A stretch of DNA of 64,000 nt from Gambelia wislizenii. Its lineage: Eukaryota; Chordata; Lepidosauria; Squamata; Crotaphytidae. Shown here one piece after another: positions 33,095 to 43,486 of the stretch; the stretch's first letter is position 1; each line of letters starts with the position of its first letter. Below the pieces are notes generated by a model. That model saw nothing but the letters and a program-made list of their open reading frames with translations, did not search any database and had not been told where the DNA came from. The stretch is from assembly GCA_030847615.1 (NCBI GenBank), contig JAUMIR010000004.1:274807501-274871500 (forward strand), in the 5' to 3' direction. Made by a program: the position numbers and the translations under genes.

Positions 33095-33765
33095 GAGTCT
33101 AAAAATAAAAGTATTAAAAATTCCAGGATCTAGTTCTTTTAAAAAAGCAACAAGAATTATCTCCTTTAAAAAAGAGAGTTAAAAAAATAATTCATTTACT
33201 TTTAACTTCATGCAGAGTGCACTTAAGAATGCTGACTTAAGCTCAGTTAACATTTTAAAAAGTGTATTCAGAGGTCTGAGATGACTCAATTAAATTAGAC
33301 TCATTACAAAACAAAGGAGTCAGTTTAAAATGCAAATCAAAGTTTACTGAAGGTATATCAATCTCAATCTACATACTAAAACAAACTTTATAAAGAAGTT
33401 CCTAACTAACTAATGGTATTTAGGGTAGGAAAACAAACTCACCCAGCCTACAGGCTGCATGGTAAACATCATTGCATGGTTACAGGAAAGATGGCTTAAG
33501 ATGTCTAAAGATGGAGAAAGAGATGGCCAAGATGGCTACAGCCTCATGGAGACTCAAACTTAAAAGAGAGCTTACACACAGCAATAAAATTTAAATTAGG
33601 TCATGTGTGGAATGACCCACCACTCCAGTTGGCCGGAAGTGCCCGGTGAAATAAGGGAAAGGGAACTTGGGAGAACAAAAGGCATGCAGGGAAAAACCCT
33701 AGACTTATCTTAGGATGTGAATGAGGTACACAAGATTGCTTTTACACTCCTCCGCTGGATCCTCG
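33095..33765. other. AT-rich insertion inside DIRS copy 3, unclassified
   Basis: A sharp change from GC-rich gag text to AT-rich non-coding sequence and back. On the minus strand it ends in T-rich text reminiscent of an LTR (CTTCAGTAAACTTTGATTTG), but no TG/CA ends or target duplication could be set. Confidence 0.4.
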
Positions 33766-33769
33766 GGTG

Positions 33770-34700
33770 TTTCCTGCCAGGTGGGTGCTCAGACTCCCAG
33801 TCGGAGTCTCACTGCCCATCCTCCTCCTCACTAAAGGCCCTGGCATGGGCCAGAGGTAGAAGGCTGCAATTCGTGCCTGCATGGCTGGGGCCTGGAACTT
33901 CTTCAGTTCCCCTCCCTCTCGCCATAGCTGTGGTGTGGGAGGCGGGGTGCTTGGCCTTCCCTTTGTTCACTTGGCCTTCCTTAGCCTCCTGCTGGGTCCC
34001 ATGCTGTTCCTCACACCTGCGCTGATCTGGTAAGGGGGTCGGGGCTGGGAGAGGGAGAACAGGGGGGGAGGTTGGGTGGGTCGCCTCTCCCCAGGTTCTG
34101 CTTCCCATCTGTGAGGGTCCTGTGAAGCCCCAGCAGTCTTGGCTGGATCAGACTAGCCTCCAGCCAGCCCGTTACTTCCCTGGCCAGCATGCTGTGGAGC
34201 CAGGCCGGAATGGCCATAGGTGCTCCCCCCCGCCACCCCGTCCCCAGGGGCCCCGTTGGCACTGACAATGTCCACAAATGGTCATTGCGGACAGGGAAGA
34301 GCTCCTCTGTCGTTGCCAGGGGGTAGGCCAGGGGCTCAGACACGGTGGTGTGTGCCCTGCTGCCGGGGACAATCCGCACCTCCTCCCAGAGGGGCCGCGT
34401 GGAGACCTCCTCCCATTCGTCTCCTAACCCGTTTGGGTGGAGCAGGACCAGGGTACAGCCGGCGGTGGCCAGGACGGGGGGCTTCTCCCCCTTCTTTGGC
34501 CTCTTCTTGCCGCAACTGGTTGATGCACTGCTGCCTTTGCTGCCACTGCCCTTGCTGCTGCTGCCTTTGCTGCCGGATCCCTTGCCGCCGCTGTCCTTGT
34601 CACCGCCACCTGTCTCGTTGGCCTCAGCAGTGATGATAAAATCAGCCCTGGCACAGCTACTCAACTTTCCAACTCCCTCGGTGGGCCCTGGCCACGCGGA
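33770..34700 (-). pseudogene. DIRS leader/gag N-terminal region, copy 3
   Basis: The minus-strand frame 34850-34011 is open and includes a low-complexity Gly/Ser/Lys stretch (GSGSKGSSSKG) followed by KKRPKKGEKPPVLATAGC and WLHSMLAREVTGWLEASL. The last part resembles the gag start of other DIRS copies (compare WVRELVAREMEAF in copy 4). Its beginning is terminal-repeat sequence rather than coding. Confidence 0.5.
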
Positions 34701-34936
34701 GAGAGGGTGAATAAAGAGAGAAAGGAGAAACCACGTCCTACCAGGAGTGTAGGCAAGAAACAGACTGCGATATGGACTGGCCAGCGGGGGGGGGGGTGTC
34801 ACCGGTGGGTAGTCAAAAAGATCTGTTGTTTTCCTGCCTACTAGGAGCAAGTGGGGAGGGGACTACCCAAGCTATTGGATGCTCTTTGCCTCACCACTGG
34901 AAAAGAACGTATCACAGGTAAGACCAATGTTCCTTT
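34700..34936 (-). repeat. Inverted-terminus sequence of DIRS copy 3
   Basis: GACTGGCCAGCGGGGGGG, then CCTGCCTACTAGGAGCAAG and GAACGTATCACAGGTAAGAC, match the termini of copy 2 (21645-21785, 28597-28760). The inner GTCCTACCAGGAGTGTAGG also has its counterpart inside copy 2 at about 21800. Confidence 0.8.
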
Positions 34937-34980
34937 TTATTTATCTTTAGAATTTATAAACCAAGTGGTGTCAAAGATTT
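34937..34980 (+). repeat. 44-bp direct repeat, right copy
   Basis: Near-identical to 32247-32290 (43 of 44). It lies directly outside the DIRS copy 3 terminus and runs on into TTAAGCGGTATATTAA, which looks like the continuation of the pre-insertion site. Confidence 0.9.
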
Positions 34981-36164
34981 TTAAGCGGTATATTAATTAA
35001 GTAACCAAATACAAAAATTGCAATAAAAACAAATGCATTAATAAAGATGAGGCTTGACTTTATCAATCAAGAAATACTGGTCTAAAAATAAATACCTTCA
35101 GTGAGCAAGTACAACAATGTAAGCACATGTCTAATCTCGGGTGGAAGAGTGTGTCACAGGATGGGAGCCTTATTTCTGATGCCATTTAATTTAGCAGATT
35201 TCCATCTTGTGTACTTTTCTTTCCTACTTTTTGCAAATACAGTCAATGGTTAATGTTACCAATACTCTATGTGTTTCCTAACCATCAGGACCAGCTTTCA
35301 GGGAGTATGGACAGGTGTGTTGGGTATGTGAGACCAGTGGAAATTGGCTGCCCTACTTCGTGCAAATGCTGTCCACCATGCCTAACCACCAATGTATTTC
35401 AATCATCCATGCATCTTTCAGTTAGGAAATGTAAAGAGCAGGTTCTAGGCTAGACATCTGTAGACATGAAGAGTAACCAATGTTTTAAAGATCTGTGTTT
35501 CTAGGTGCTAGAGAAATTCTTATTTAGAATGTTAAGACTTTGCTGAGAAGGGAAATAGATTGGATACTGAGGGTTAGTACTTTACCTTCTCATCGTCTGT
35601 ATATAGCCTTTTAGTGCTGTGAAATAAATTTAGCTGTTTACATTAAAGTTCATTAAAGTTCAAGTGTTTTAAATATCCCATAAGCTCCTTTGGTGTCAAG
35701 TTCTTACTATTAAGACAACCTTGATACACATAGGAGGGGAAAAAAAAGCAAAGTGTAATGCATTGCCTCCTAGTTTAGAATTCTCAGTTGCCAGGTGCAA
35801 GCTTTGCAAACACTTTAAAAAATACATACAGGTCAGTTTTCCAATTGTTTTGTAAGTATTGCTTTATATGTATACAGTTTTATCTAGTTTAGTATATTAT
35901 TATTTTAATTGTATTTACAATTATAAACAGAAGCATTTATCTCATCATCAAATAATACTCTAGGGTCAAGATGCATACCGCTTTGTAAAAGCTTCCTCTG
36001 TTTCTTTCATGGATGAGAATGTACCCACTTTTATTTTACTACAAATTGATCACTATCACCTCACTTTTTGTTATCAAGGTAAAAATGTAAGTTATCTTGT
36101 AGTGTGTTTTGAGAAGGATAAACATTTAGGAGATTATTGCTTAAATGTCTTGTTAATAATAATA
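34981..36164. other. Intronic sequence, nothing recognised
   Basis: AT-rich, non-coding; no terminal repeats or motif-bearing frames seen. Confidence 0.4.
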
Positions 36165-36790
36165 CAGTTGCTCCTCCACATTCACAAACTTGGCATTCGC
36201 GGTTTTAAATATTCGTTGGTTTTGGGAGGGCCCCCACCCTCCCAAAAGCCGCGACACGGGGCCTCTGCAGGCCCCGTTAAGGCCTTGGGCGGGAGGGGGG
36301 AGGGCCGGGGAGGCCTTCACGTGCCCCCGGAGACGCTCCGGAGGCTCCATGAAGGCCTGGGGAGGGGGTGGGGAGGGCTGGGGAGGCGATCATGGGGCCT
36401 CCGGAGACGCTCCGGAGGCCCCATGAAGGCCTCGGGAGGGCTGGGGAGGCCTTCATGGGACCTCCGGAGATGCTCCGGAAGCCCCATAAAGGCCTGGGGA
36501 GGGGGTGGGGAGGTGATCATGGGGCCTCTGGAGACGCTCCGGAAGCCCCATGAAGGCCTGGGGAGGGGGTGGGGAGGGCCGGGGAGGCGATCATGGGGCC
36601 TCTGGAGATGCTCCAGAGACGCCATGAAGGCCTGGGGAGGGAGGGGGAGGTGGGGGAAAGCGGCTTTAGCTCCTCCGGAGGCCCCGTGGTCTGTTTGGTG
36701 GGGGAGGGGGAGGGCAGTTGTTATTTGCAGATTTTTTGCATTCGCGGGGGTCTGGGGAACCTAACCCCTGCGAATGTGAAGGGATGACTG
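36165..36790 (+). mobile_element. TA-flanked pogo-like MITE with a different GC-rich array
   Basis: The ends are CAGTTGCTCCTCCACATTCA and GCGAATGTGAAGGGATGACTG, flanked by TA (36163-36164, 36791-36792). The right end shares CGGGG, CCTAACCCC and CGAATGTG with the element at 5668. The interior is a degenerate tandem repeat built around the palindrome CGGAG(A)CGCTCCG, with CCATGAAGGCCT(G/C)GGGAGG and GATCATGGGGCCTC blocks. Anchors lie at about 36328, 36411, 36464, 36528 and 36601. Apparent open frames across it are by-products of the repeat. Confidence 0.75.
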
Positions 36791-36792
36791 TA

Positions 36793-37075
36793 ATAATAAT
36801 AACAATAACAATAACAATAATAAATTATTTATATCCTGCCCCTCTAAGAAACGCAATCAGGGTGGCTTACAACAATTAAAATATACATCCTGAACCCTTA
36901 ACCCCACCCCCCTTAAAATACAATTAAATAATTCAGAAATTAAAACATACTTTAAAAAGTACAAACATTAAAAATAAACAACGGTGCACCTGTAAGTAAT
37001 TCACTTAATAATATACATTGTACAGATAACAAGTAGTAATTATAAATGTCTAAAACAGGGTAGGTAGTTGTGGCC
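36793..37075 (-). mobile_element. L2/SINE tail fragment, minus strand
   Basis: A TAA/CAA microsatellite is followed by ATTATTTATATCCTGCCCC and GGTGGCTTACAACAATTAAA, the common tail of this genome's L2-related repeats, then A-rich non-coding sequence. Confidence 0.6.
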
Positions 37076-37084
37076 ATCAGGATG

Positions 37085-37785
37085 TTTTTTTAATAGATTT
37101 TATTGATAAATTCAACAATGTATTGAAACTTTATATCGTTTGTCCTGAGAAACAATGTAATTACAATAAACAACATAAAACAACATCAGCAGGATGTGAG
37201 TCATTATTTACATGAAGGGAACATTAATTGATTTGGTCACTGACATCTGTTCTTGTCCCCGATGGGACCTCTAGTATATTTTTCCAGAAGTTTTGTTGAT
37301 ATGGAAGAGGACACAGTTGGGACACGTCATTATTAATAAAGTCTATTAACGGATACCAAATTTCAGCGAACGATGGTTTGCCTTTATAACCTCTAGAATA
37401 GGAGTTATGCGGGGTAGAGTAAAAGGAGTAATCCCTGGTTGTGGAGTGGAGTGTCTTCCAAGTGTCTATCAAACCCATGGTGTTCAGAGTTGATAGAGGG
37501 AGTTGTGGTGTATTTGATTTGGTGGCACCAGGTCTATATGATTTATCTAGGTTTACATCCATAACTGAGTTGGCATCTCCCCTCAATATAATGTCGCCCT
37601 TAGCAACATTTCTAAAATGAAGAAAACGTCTGTCATAAATTGTTGTTGCTCCTTGTTTGGAGCATAAAAGCTCCCAGTGGTCACACGGGATGTTTTTAGC
37701 CCAGAGCTCCCATCAGTCCTAACTAGGATAGTCAATAATGGGAGATTAGGAGAATTGCAGTCCAAAAACATATGGAGACTCACAG
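37085..37785 (-). mobile_element. L1-like LINE with internal deletion joining endonuclease to ORF2 end
   Basis: On the minus strand: an endonuclease segment (GSFYAPNKEQQ, RGDANSVMDVN, STTRDYSFYSTPHNSYSR), then at about 37390 a direct join to the last part of ORF2 (KPSFAEIWYPLIDFIN). A 3' UTR with AATAAA and a short A run ends at 37085. The matching parts of the L1 at 41.1 kb lie about 3.3 kb apart (41.75 and 45.04 kb), so the whole RT is missing. A frame break lies near 37590. Confidence 0.8.
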
Positions 37786-40700
37786 TTGCTCAACTTTGTC
37801 TAAGGCTTTTATCCAATGGTGTCATCACATTAGTTCAAACCTTCTAACAGGGGACGCAAACCCTGCTTTTATTGTTGAACAAGTATCAGATCAATACCTT
37901 AATTGCGCTTCTAGTAGTTGTTCGTTCACTAGCTCTTTGCAAAGTTTATTGTGACTCATCAGGCTAGATGTTGCTAACGGTTTTTACTTTAAGAGTGGGT
38001 GTATAAGCACATGTGAAAAAACAACAACACCCCTTGTACCGTACTTTTTGTTGGTGTTACATTAGATATAATCCTCTGTGTCTTCAGTGCAGACACTTTT
38101 AAAAATGAGTCACTGTAGACAGTGTCCACATACTGCACTCATTTGTTCAAGATAATATTTTGTTCCTTTGCCTAAAGACCATAATTCTGGGTCAGCTTAA
38201 GGCAATTCTAGGTTGATGACCTAAATGCTATTGTTGAATGAAGCTGTCTAGTTTTGTAATTTTTTGTCCAACAAATAATATAGAAGACATATGTGTGGTC
38301 TTAAACGTGTACATGGATGTGTCTGAGAGCTTTGATCTGATCAGGGCTTTGAGGTAACAAACTCTGCATAAACACATTCTCTTGTTCCGGCTTTATAGGC
38401 TTGCTTCTGGAAAAAGTACAGCAGAGGTGCACATACAGCATTGCCACTGAATGTGTGCATTTGCCTTTAGATACAAGTCATGTTCATAGGTAAATAGTTA
38501 CCAGCTTGCTGTTCATTTCTATAATTTTTGCTGTTTATTGTATGAAAACTGTTATTTTATTATGTTTAAATGACCCTTGTGCAAATGTGAACACTCACCA
38601 TGCTGCAAAATGTACATTTCCTTGTCTAAATGTTAGGCCTTCTTTGTAGAGGCTGAATTTGGTAAAGATGATGCATGCAATGGAACACTTGTTACTTTAC
38701 CTTTTGTCAGTAATTTTTAAATCTTGAGCCTTCCCAACCATTATTTTGGAGAGAACTCAGAATATATGAAAAATACAACAAAACAGAAGAACTACTCAGG
38801 AGGGCACAAATGTATACCAGTTTCCCCTAGTCTCCAGGTGTTTTCAGCTGCCAATTTTTGGGGATATCACAAAGAAATTGACACCAATCTAGAAATTGTT
38901 GCCAAAGCCAGATATTAGCCACTTTCAGGATGGTGTTCCTCCAGTAGGTTGTTACTGTGTTTCATAGCTTGTATTTCTATAGGCAGACACAAGAGGCACT
39001 GAACAAGAAAAGGTGTTCATAATCCTTCCCCATGTTCTCAGATGTTCCAATAGCGTGTAAACACATGCAACTGAAACTGCTTTTATATCATAGATAGAGC
39101 TGCATATGTAGCCTCCATTATGCTCTCAATTAATCTTAGGAGGTAGCTCTGTTTCTCTGCTGCTTTTCATGGTTGTACTATACAAATTCATAATGAAGAG
39201 CTAAGGCTAATGGCAACTTTTGATGGCATTTTTCTCTGATATGCAGCAAAGGGAGTGTGCAATCTCAGGTTTCATAGGATCTGTTTTCAGTTTTGCTATG
39301 TGTGAAATTACCTTCTGAAAACCATGCCAATTACCTTAAGAAAACCATGCTAATTTATGAGTTGCTTATTTGCAGGGGCCTTTGAATATGAAAATAATTA
39401 TTTCATTTGTATTGTACAATTATAAATGTGAATCTGCAAAAGTACTGAACCTAAGTTGCTTTTTAAATAAAGCAGCAACAGCTAGATATAATTTTCTCAC
39501 AGATGTGATGCTCTTTTCCAGTATTGTTTCAGACTTGTAATTTGTACATTACTGCTGTATAATTCATTCTTTCTCAACCTGGTTCCCTCCAGATGTGTTG
39601 ATTCTCATAGTTTTTCTCAGTAGTGTTGGTTATAGAGAGCTGAATGAATGCTTCAGTATCTCTTGGTAGAGCATTAGTTTCATCCTGTACATTTACTCAT
39701 GCAGTGTTTTAGATGCAGACATTGGCTTTGCCAGAGAGATGGAAGTGAGAAAATGAGTCACAGCTTTGATAGTTGCAGATCTGAACAGGCTTTTATTTAC
39801 AAAGGTAGTTGTGACAGTGTCTCTTAAAAATCTGTAAGCCAAAGCTGAATGATCGCAAGTAGAGTGAGGGATTTAAGGAACAGATCCGATCCAAATCTAA
39901 CTCCAGATGTTGAGCAATTTGTTGTACAGTACTAAGACTTGTGGATCATGCTGTGTTGGCACTGTCCTTTCTGTCTTAGTGGTGAGTGAGGGAAGGTGTT
40001 CTGTCAAGTTTCCCTTTTATCTTTTATTGTTCAGTGTCAGCATGCAGCCACTAGAGAAGATTGTCCAGCAGACTGGTTATCAATATACAAAGGATATCAA
40101 CTCAACATGCTTATGATATTCTGTAACACCCTCCCCAAAGAGGATCGCTTTGACTTTCTCACACAAAAAATGAGGCTTTCCCCCCCTAAACACCTTTGCT
40201 ATGGATTTTATTGGATTAAATTAATTTGGTTTTATTAAACTTCATCCAGGGTGAGTTCTGGGGTATTTTCAAATTCACTGTAAAAATACATTGGGAATTA
40301 CACGGTATTTTAGGAGATTAAAATGCTCCATGCCCACAGGGTTTTTTGGGGATGTATAGTAAAGGATATTCTATAATGCCCACTCAGGACCAGAAGATAC
40401 ATGCTCACATGAAGTGGAACATTGGTTTTTAGAAGCTGACATGGTTCATTTCCTTTTTTTTTAATGTAAAAAGTAGGCTTTCTGGGTCCTAAAAACATTA
40501 TCACTGTTGTTTCCAGAGGGAAATAGAATCAATTTTGTTGTGGAACAAAAAGGGGCAGGGGGAAGGAACTAGACATATACTTGAAGAGAAATAGCTGTTT
40601 TCATTTATTCTCAGGAGAACCTACTGTTAATGGTATCATGGGATAATTTTATATCCCAGTAATAAAATTAATAAAATTTCCCTTCTAATGGACCTGTCTC

Positions 40701-40839
40701 CTAAGAAAGAGTTATTCTTTGTGTCAGCCACTTGATAGACAGCCAGAACATATCAGTTGAATGATGCAATACATGCAAATTTCCCACCTTTGATTCACTC
40801 TCTGCTGTTTTTCTTATTTGCTGCCTTACTGCAGAAACG
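37786..40839. other. Repeat-poor intronic block
   Basis: About 3 kb without recognised repeats or coding motifs, apart from a short CTGGTTCCCTCCAGATGTGT-like text near 39580 that resembles an old interspersed repeat. A candidate region for conserved non-coding elements of the CHD7 locus. Confidence 0.4.
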
Positions 40840-40945
40840 ATGATGACGATGATATTTATTTACTACCCGCCTCTCTCTGTGGATCTAGGCAGGGAACAAC
40901 AAATTAACATATAAACATAACTGGTTAAAAAACACATAATTAGGG
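40840..40945 (-). mobile_element. L2/SINE tail fragment
   Basis: GATGATATTTATTTACTACC then CGCCTCTCTCTGTGGATC, the same tail type as elsewhere, truncated after about 100 bases. Confidence 0.45.
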
Positions 40946-42145
40946 GGGGGTGTCCCTGTTAATGTTGATTATGTTGATATTTTTAACTATTATGCTGTAT
41001 ATCTCTCCTTACGATGTTCTGGAAAAATGCTGGACTCCTACTATATGGTCGCTAAATATCTGTAATTGCACTCTCTCTGGCCCCTTACAACTGACACCTC
41101 CAGCCCACCCATGGAGTAACAACTATAATAGCAATTTTCATTTAACTAAACATGTCTAGTCTCAAATTTCTCTCCTTTAATGTTTGAGGGTTGGGATCAT
41201 CGGTCAAGAGAGCCAAGATTTTGAAACAAATCAGACCACTTCATCCGAATATAATTTTCCTACAAGAGACTCACAACAAATCATCTGACCCAGTGCTTCC
41301 AAAATCCCAATTTGGGCAACAATTTGTGGCTGGAGGTAATAGGAAGGCGAGAGGGACTGCAATAATATTTGACAAACATACCCCATTCACTCCACAGAAA
41401 ACCCATATGGACCCTAAAGGCAGATTTGTGATAGTACAAGGTAATCTTATGAACAGGGAAGTCACTCTAGCCAGTTTCTATGCACCAAACTCAAACCAAA
41501 CCCAATTCTTGATATCCTTCCTAGAATCTCTAGAACAGATGACAAAGGGTGCAGTTATAATCGCAGGAGATGCTAATGCAGTTCTCAACCCATACATGGA
41601 CAAATCCTCTTACAGATCACTGAAATCCCACTCAGTACCACAAATTCCCTTGGAAAATCTTAAAAGAATTAACTTGGTTGACCCTTGGCGATTATTAAAT
41701 AGCACTACTAGAGATTACACCTATTTCTCCAAAGTTCACAATTCTTACTCAAAACTTGACTATTTCTTTGTTGATAAACTAAGAATGTGCCACATCGAAA
41801 GAGTAACCATCCACCCAGCCCTCCACTCGGACCACACTCCACTAACTATGGATTGGTCCCTGACAGAAACAACACATCCCACTAAAATATGGAGATTTAA
41901 CTCTTATTTATTAAACAATGAACCGTTCAAAATGCAAATACAACAAGTAATAAAACAATTCTATCAAGAGAATAAAAGATACAATACCCCAGAATCTCTA
42001 CTCTGGGACACTTTAAAGGCAGTCTTGTGCGGCCTCCTGATTCAAGAAGGAGCTAAACAAACAAACAAACAAAAAAACTAAAAGAGGCACGCAGACACTT
42101 CCTATTGAACGAATTAAACATACTGACCCAAACGCACAAGAAGAC

Positions 42146-42218
42146 TCAAAATATTTATTTATTTATTTATTTTAGTTATTTATACCCCACTCTTCAGCCA
42201 CAAGAGTGTATATCAGAG
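42146..42218 (-). mobile_element. SINE/L2 tail inserted in the L1
   Basis: An ATTT run, then TTATACCCCACTCTTCAGCC, lies between the endonuclease and RT parts of ORF2 and breaks the frame. The tail type is the one described at 25954. Confidence 0.75.
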
Positions 42219-43389
42219 TAAGCAGATACTAGTTCAAATGACAAAAATAAAATCTGAAATAGAAGAATTAGACCTTAAAAACATTCATATAGCCATCCAA
42301 TATACAAAAGCACAGTACTACCAACACAGAAATAAAAATTCAAAATTATTAGCACGCTTAATCAAAAGAAAAGCAGAAAAGAGAATTATCTCAAGAATTA
42401 AAACTCTGGATGGAACCACTATAACCAAAACCACAGATATACTTCACAAATTTCACACGTTTTACAAAGATTTATATACCTCAGAATGCCCCCAGTCTTT
42501 AGACTTAACTCAATTTTTAAATTCACTCAAAATCCCCAAACTCACTGAACAACACAAGACAACTTTAAACTCCCCAATCACCATACAGGAAATTGAACAA
42601 ACCATCAGTCAACTCAAACTGGGACGGTCACCTGGAGCCGATGGATTTTCTGCTGAATTTTATAAACAACGTAAAACAGATCTCAACCTACATTTACACA
42701 ATTTATATAATGAACTCCTTCACAGCAATCCACACCCCAATAGCTGGAAAAGATCGCAGATCATTCCGATCCCTAAGACAGAAGATGACACACCTGCCAA
42801 CACCTCCTTTAGACCAATCGCTCTAATCAACTCTGACCTTAAAATAATGACCACAATTTTCTCAAAACGTTTGAACACTTTCATCACCAAATACATACAT
42901 TCAAACCAAAAACTTTATGCCTGGCAGACGCTTAGCTGATGCTATCAGAAGAACATTAAACATAATACACTTTTGCAATAACAAATGTATACCCTTGGCG
43001 TTGATATCGCTAGATGCATTAAAAGCCTTTGACAGGTTGGAATGGCCCTAATTATTTGGACTGCTTCAGAAGATGAATATGGGTCACCAATTTGTAACAT
43101 TCCTCCAAAACTTGTATTCCAATTCTGAAGCAACGATATATGCTAACAAAGTTGACTCCCAAGCATTTGAACTTCACCACGGAACCAAACAGGGATGCCC
43201 ACTATCCCCACTATTGTTCACAATAGCCATAGAACCCCTTGCAGAACAAATCAGAATGTCACATCAAATCGAAGGCCCAATAATCTACCAACAAATGCAC
43301 AAAATTGGTCTCTTTACAGATGATATTTTACTCTATATTACAAATATGACCACAGCTTTTCCAACTCTCCGAAACATCCTGACCCGTTT

Positions 43390-43391
<2 letters not shown>

Positions 43392-43440
<49 letters not shown>

Positions 43441-43486
43441 TATATATACATATACATACATATACATATATACACACACACATACA
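43392..43486. repeat. (TA)n/(CA)n microsatellite inside L1 RT
   Basis: About 95 bases of TA and CA dinucleotides. It keeps the frame open and adds Tyr/Ile/Thr/His repeats between LTRFD and DFRVNMQKSK in the RT region. Confidence 0.9.

Larger units (their letters stand above)
32291..34936 (-). mobile_element. DIRS copy 3, 5' fragment, minus strand
   Basis: Read on the minus strand: a terminus related to copy 2 (34700-34936), a leader/gag start (about 33770-34700), an AT-rich foreign stretch (33095-33765), then a gag middle part (33090-32291) where the element stops abruptly. No RT, recombinase or second terminus is present. The piece is bounded on both sides by a 44-bp direct repeat. Confidence 0.8.

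Noticed and set aside
34220..34710. Open frames with Leu/Pro/Cys-rich repeats opposite the DIRS copy 3 leader
   Set aside because: Complement of the Gly/Ser/Lys low-complexity gag text; no independent evidence.
36009..36764. 251-codon open frame with a Gly/Arg-rich C-terminal part
   Set aside because: It runs through the tandem array of the MITE at 36165; the product simply reflects the repeat.
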